From the NCBI GenBank assembly GCA_038245435.1, contig JBBRSL010000034.1:1-8079 (forward strand): DNA of 8,079 bases. Direction: 5' to 3'. The stretch comes from JBBRSL01 sp038245435 (lineage in GTDB: Bacteria; Patescibacteriota; Saccharimonadia; Saccharimonadales; CAIOMD01). Shown here in pieces: positions 5,956 to 8,079 of this stretch (position 1 is the stretch's first letter; each line of letters opens with the position of its first letter). The position numbers and the translations under genes were made by a program. Below the pieces are notes generated by a model. The model had not been told where the DNA came from and did not search any database. It saw nothing but the letters and a program-made list of their open reading frames with translations.

Positions 5956-5990
5956 CTTAAATTACAAGACACTCCAGGTGACCAAAGAAC

Positions 5991-6024
5991 TTATCGAATA
6001 TGCTTTTGTACGAACATTCGATAA
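5991..6024. repeat. Perfect 9-bp inverted repeat in the gap upstream of the small gene
   Basis: TTATCGAAT (5991-5999) and ATTCGATAA (6016-6024) are exact reverse complements separated by 16 nt. Neither strand has a T-run after it, so an intrinsic terminator for the upstream operon is unlikely. Position, about 52 to 85 nt upstream of the small gene start, would suit an operator or other protein-binding dyad. The rest of the 5973-6072 gap is AT-rich and shows nothing else I can name. Confidence 0.4.
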
Positions 6025-6072
6025 TGCAATAAGTATTACGCTTAAGCCTGAAATTTAGCTGAAGTATAAATA

Positions 6073-6723
6073 CTAAGCAATAATAAGCATTAACCAGAAA
6101 AAACCCGCCATAAGCGTCAACATGTACACGGCGAATAGTGATGGCTCTGCCTTAGGCGCAAGCCTATGAAAAACAAAAAACCACAGCAGTGAAATCACAA
6201 ACCAACAGACATAATTGTAAAGTGGTATTGCACCACCCTGCCAAGCCCATAATCCATAAGTAGTGGCAAATTGCTCGAGTATTAAATCAAACATAACTAC
6301 CAATACACCACCGAGTAAATATTTTTGAAGCAATGATGTTGTGTTCAAACTCACAATATTCCAGGCGCTAAAACAGACGATAAGCCAGGTGATACCAATG
6401 GTTATTGGTACTCCAAAAACCGTAAAGCCAAGCAACTTTCCGTATGAGTAGTCACCAAATATAAGCCCTGTCTGAACACCTATGAGCTCTAATAAAAAAC
6501 TACCAAAGACAATAATGGTACTCGCCCAAAGCTTTGCCCTAACAGGGGCTTCCCAAAAAAGAACCGCGGTACATGCAACTAGTGTGAGCAATACGGGCGT
6601 TAGCTTTAATACATAGCTTAAACCGAAAGCTGCCTGCAAGACACCAATGAGCAAAAAAAACGCGAGTACGCCCACCGCGATTTGCTGTGGATACCTATGT
6701 AGAAACTTTCGTAATCGCTTCAT
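6073..6723 (-). CDS. CruF/DUF422-family carotenoid biosynthesis-type integral membrane protein
   Basis: A 216-residue polytopic protein with about seven hydrophobic helices (approximately 15-33, 41-57, 66-84, 103-124, 134-153, 170-186, 195-215). It carries the family pattern: E79-x2-G82 and T85-G86 followed by FGDYSY (89-94), GVP (104-106) and W113, then D146-x3-E150, G157-x-W159-x-W161, and NY-x2-W (170-174). In characterised members this family (bacterioruberin C50 carotenoid 2",3"-hydratase CruF and the related CruF of gamma-carotene pathways) hydrates the psi end group of acyclic carotenoids. No other carotenoid gene is in the window, so the real substrate may differ. Start ATG 6723-6721 follows the lysS TAG by 8 bp, with GGAAGG/AGGGA as Shine-Dalgarno, so it is very probably in the lysS transcript. 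Family assignment is good; activity is inferred. Confidence 0.78.
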   Translation of the reverse strand: MKRLRKFLHRYPQQIAVGVLAFFLLIGVLQAAFGLSYVLKLTPVLLTLVACTAVLFWEAPVRAKLWASTIIVFGSFLLELIGVQTGLIFGDYSYGKLLGFTVFGVPITIGITWLIVCFSAWNIVSLNTTSLLQKYLLGGVLVVMFDLILEQFATTYGLWAWQGGAIPLYNYVCWFVISLLWFFVFHRLAPKAEPSLFAVYMLTLMAGFFWLMLIIA

Positions 6724-6731
6724 GACCTTCC

Positions 6732-8079
6732 CTATAGATGTAAATCAGGATAAATACTGCGCGTGACGTCATCAATTTCGTGACGTAACTGCGGGAACGG
6801 TACGCCTTCACGTGCGCTTACACCTTCGAATATCCAAAATACACGTTCACTGTAGCCCCAACCGCAGGCAGGCGGCATCCCATACTCGAGCATCTCAACA
6901 AAATCAATATCGAGCATCATTGCCTCTTCATCACCGGCATCGCGCATTTGCTGCTGCTCTACAAACCGGTTAAGCTGGTCAACTGGGTCATTGAGCTCGC
7001 TAAAGCCGTTACCAAGCTCGCTGCCTGCCATAACAGGCTGAAAACGCTGTACGGTATTCGGGTTATCAGGGTTAGTTTTGCTGAGTGGGCTAATATAGGT
7101 CGGCGTGTTCACTAACCATACGGGGCCGGCAACATCTTTTCGAATGTTTTTCCAAAGCTTATCAATACCACGAGCGATGCTTTCGGTCTTTTCAACTTCT
7201 AATTTATTATCGAGTAAGGCTTTTTTAACTTGTTCTATCGTGCAGTCGAATACATCAATATCATAGCGGTTCTTGATAGTTTCGGCGTAATCCCACTCTT
7301 CCCAATCTTTTGCCAAATCAATCTCGAAATCACCAAGTTTAAACTGGAGTGTGCCAAATGTTTTTTGTAGCACAAAGCGGTACAAATCTGTCATAAACTT
7401 CATACCATCACGCCAGTCTGCATAAGCCCAATACCATTCCATCGCTATATGCTCCGGTAGGTGTTCATCACTATAATTTTCGTTTCTAAAGCGCGGGCCG
7501 ATGTCAAAAACTTTTTCGTAGCCACCACCAAGCAAACGCTTAAGCGGTAGCTCGTGACTAATACGTAGATAAAAATCTTGGTCAAGGGCATCCATGTGCG
7601 TCACGAATGGGTTTGCATCTGCCCCACCCGTTGTATGTTCAAGTACTGGGATATTAACTTCTAGGAAATCATTCTGAATGAGGAATTCGCGTGTAGCCTG
7701 CCAAAAAGTGCTCCGACGTACGTAACGCTCGTATACATCTTTATTAACGTTTGTATCGATATATCGACGTCGCAGCCGCTCTTCTTTGTTCGTAAAGCCA
7801 TCCTGCTGGGTCGGCATTGGCCGTAGCGACTTAGTAAGTAGTCGCAGGCTTGTAATCTCAAGGCTTGTTTCGCCAGTTTGTGTTTTTATGACGGTACCGG
7901 TAGCTTCAATAAAATCACCTGCGTCGAGTAGGTTCAGCTGTGCGAGTCCGAGCTGACTATTATCCGCATCAAGCTCGGCCAATATATCGTTCTTTAAAAA
8001 GAGCTGTAACTCACCACTCGCATCTTTGATAACAACAAAAGCAATCTTACCGAACTTACGAATACTCGTAACGCGACCC
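6732..8079 (-). CDS. lysS: Lysyl-tRNA synthetase, class II (LysRS), N-terminus cut by the window edge
   Basis: The open frame enters from the right edge (first complete codon at 8078) and ends at TAG 6734-6732, giving 448 visible residues; about 50 N-terminal residues are missing compared with a typical 500-residue LysRS. The visible start GRVTSIRKFGKIAFVVIKDA is the OB-fold anticodon-binding domain. The catalytic core follows: RRRYIDTNVN (motif 1 lead), TTGGADANPF, LRISHELPLKRLLGGG, motif 2 FRNENYSDEHLPEHIAMEWYWAYADW (first FRNEN at fragment residues 197-201), SPLSKTN, and GSELGNGFSELNDPVDQ. Motif 3 is PPACGWGYSERVFWIFEG, retaining its Arg but differing from the usual G-x-G-x-G-x-D-R and one residue shorter. 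It ends PFPQLRHEIDDVTRSIYPDLHL, an unusual tail. It attaches lysine to tRNA-Lys in the cytoplasm. An internal TTG at 7982 is not the start, since the OB-fold continues upstream of it. DUF422 follows by 8 bp. Confidence 0.97.
   Translation of the reverse strand, partial: GRVTSIRKFGKIAFVVIKDASGELQLFLKNDILAELDADNSQLGLAQLNLLDAGDFIEATGTVIKTQTGETSLEITSLRLLTKSLRPMPTQQDGFTNKEERLRRRYIDTNVNKDVYERYVRRSTFWQATREFLIQNDFLEVNIPVLEHTTGGADANPFVTHMDALDQDFYLRISHELPLKRLLGGGYEKVFDIGPRFRNENYSDEHLPEHIAMEWYWAYADWRDGMKFMTDLYRFVLQKTFGTLQFKLGDFEIDLAKDWEEWDYAETIKNRYDIDVFDCTIEQVKKALLDNKLEVEKTESIARGIDKLWKNIRKDVAGPVWLVNTPTYISPLSKTNPDNPNTVQRFQPVMAGSELGNGFSELNDPVDQLNRFVEQQQMRDAGDEEAMMLDIDFVEMLEYGMPPACGWGYSERVFWIFEGVSAREGVPFPQLRHEIDDVTRSIYPDLHL

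Noticed and set aside
5970..5972. GTG start for a 67-residue form of the small protein
   Set aside because: There is no spaced Shine-Dalgarno before it, and the -10-like CATAAT and GGGGG would then lie inside the coding region; the ATG at 5939 is better supported.
5991..6024. LexA/DinR-type SOS box in the dyad
   Set aside because: The loop has CGAACATTCG, but the spacing between half-sites does not fit the Gram-positive GAAC-N4-GTTC pattern or the CTG-N10-CAG pattern.
7980..7982. TTG at 7982 as the lysS start
   Set aside because: The same frame continues upstream to the window edge with recognisable OB-fold sequence (GRVTSIRKFGKIAFVVIKD), so the gene is truncated by the window rather than starting here.

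Overview
The window is a densely packed, one-directional stretch of bacterial chromosome. Every supported gene lies on the minus strand, so transcription runs from the right edge to the left edge. Gaps are short (8 to about 150 bp) and base composition is moderately AT-rich. Codon use fits translation table 11: TGA ends serS, so this is not a lineage that reads TGA as glycine. The gene set looks most like Patescibacteria/CPR, possibly Saccharibacteria: divergent LysRS and SerRS, a 16S rRNA methyltransferase, a ribosome hibernation factor, an Ig-armed cell-surface peptidase and a lone Fe-S nuclease, with several starts lacking a Shine-Dalgarno. That placement is inference from overall protein flavour; no rRNA or phylogenetic marker tree supports it here.

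Layout in transcription order (right to left). (1) lysS, running off the right edge, is followed 8 bp later by a seven-helix membrane protein of the CruF/DUF422 carotenoid family; the two look like one operon. (2) A roughly 100-bp gap holds a perfect dyad, then comes a small basic protein of about 56 residues closed by a textbook intrinsic terminator. (3) A 654-residue membrane-anchored M14 metallopeptidase with Ig-like ectodomains and an MpaA-like catalytic domain is followed 15 bp later by rsmE (16S rRNA m3U1498 methyltransferase). (4) An unrecognised 164-residue protein is followed 25 bp later by a stand-alone PD-(D/E)XK nuclease with a four-cysteine Fe-S signature, related to Cas4/AddB nuclease domains. 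(5) serS overlaps the start of an hpf/raiA-type hibernation factor by the ATGA tetranucleotide; hpf is cut by the left edge.

The functional theme is translation: two aminoacyl-tRNA synthetases, one rRNA methyltransferase and one ribosome hibernation factor, interleaved with an envelope peptidase, a lipid or carotenoid-type membrane enzyme and a DNA-processing nuclease. I see no CRISPR array, transposon, prophage, tRNA or rRNA. The most distinctive signals are a recurring -10 element (TATAAT or TACAAT) only 6 to 8 nt before the ATG of three genes without a well-spaced Shine-Dalgarno, suggesting leaderless mRNAs; substituted active-site motifs in SerRS and LysRS; and the Cas4-like nuclease without CRISPR context.
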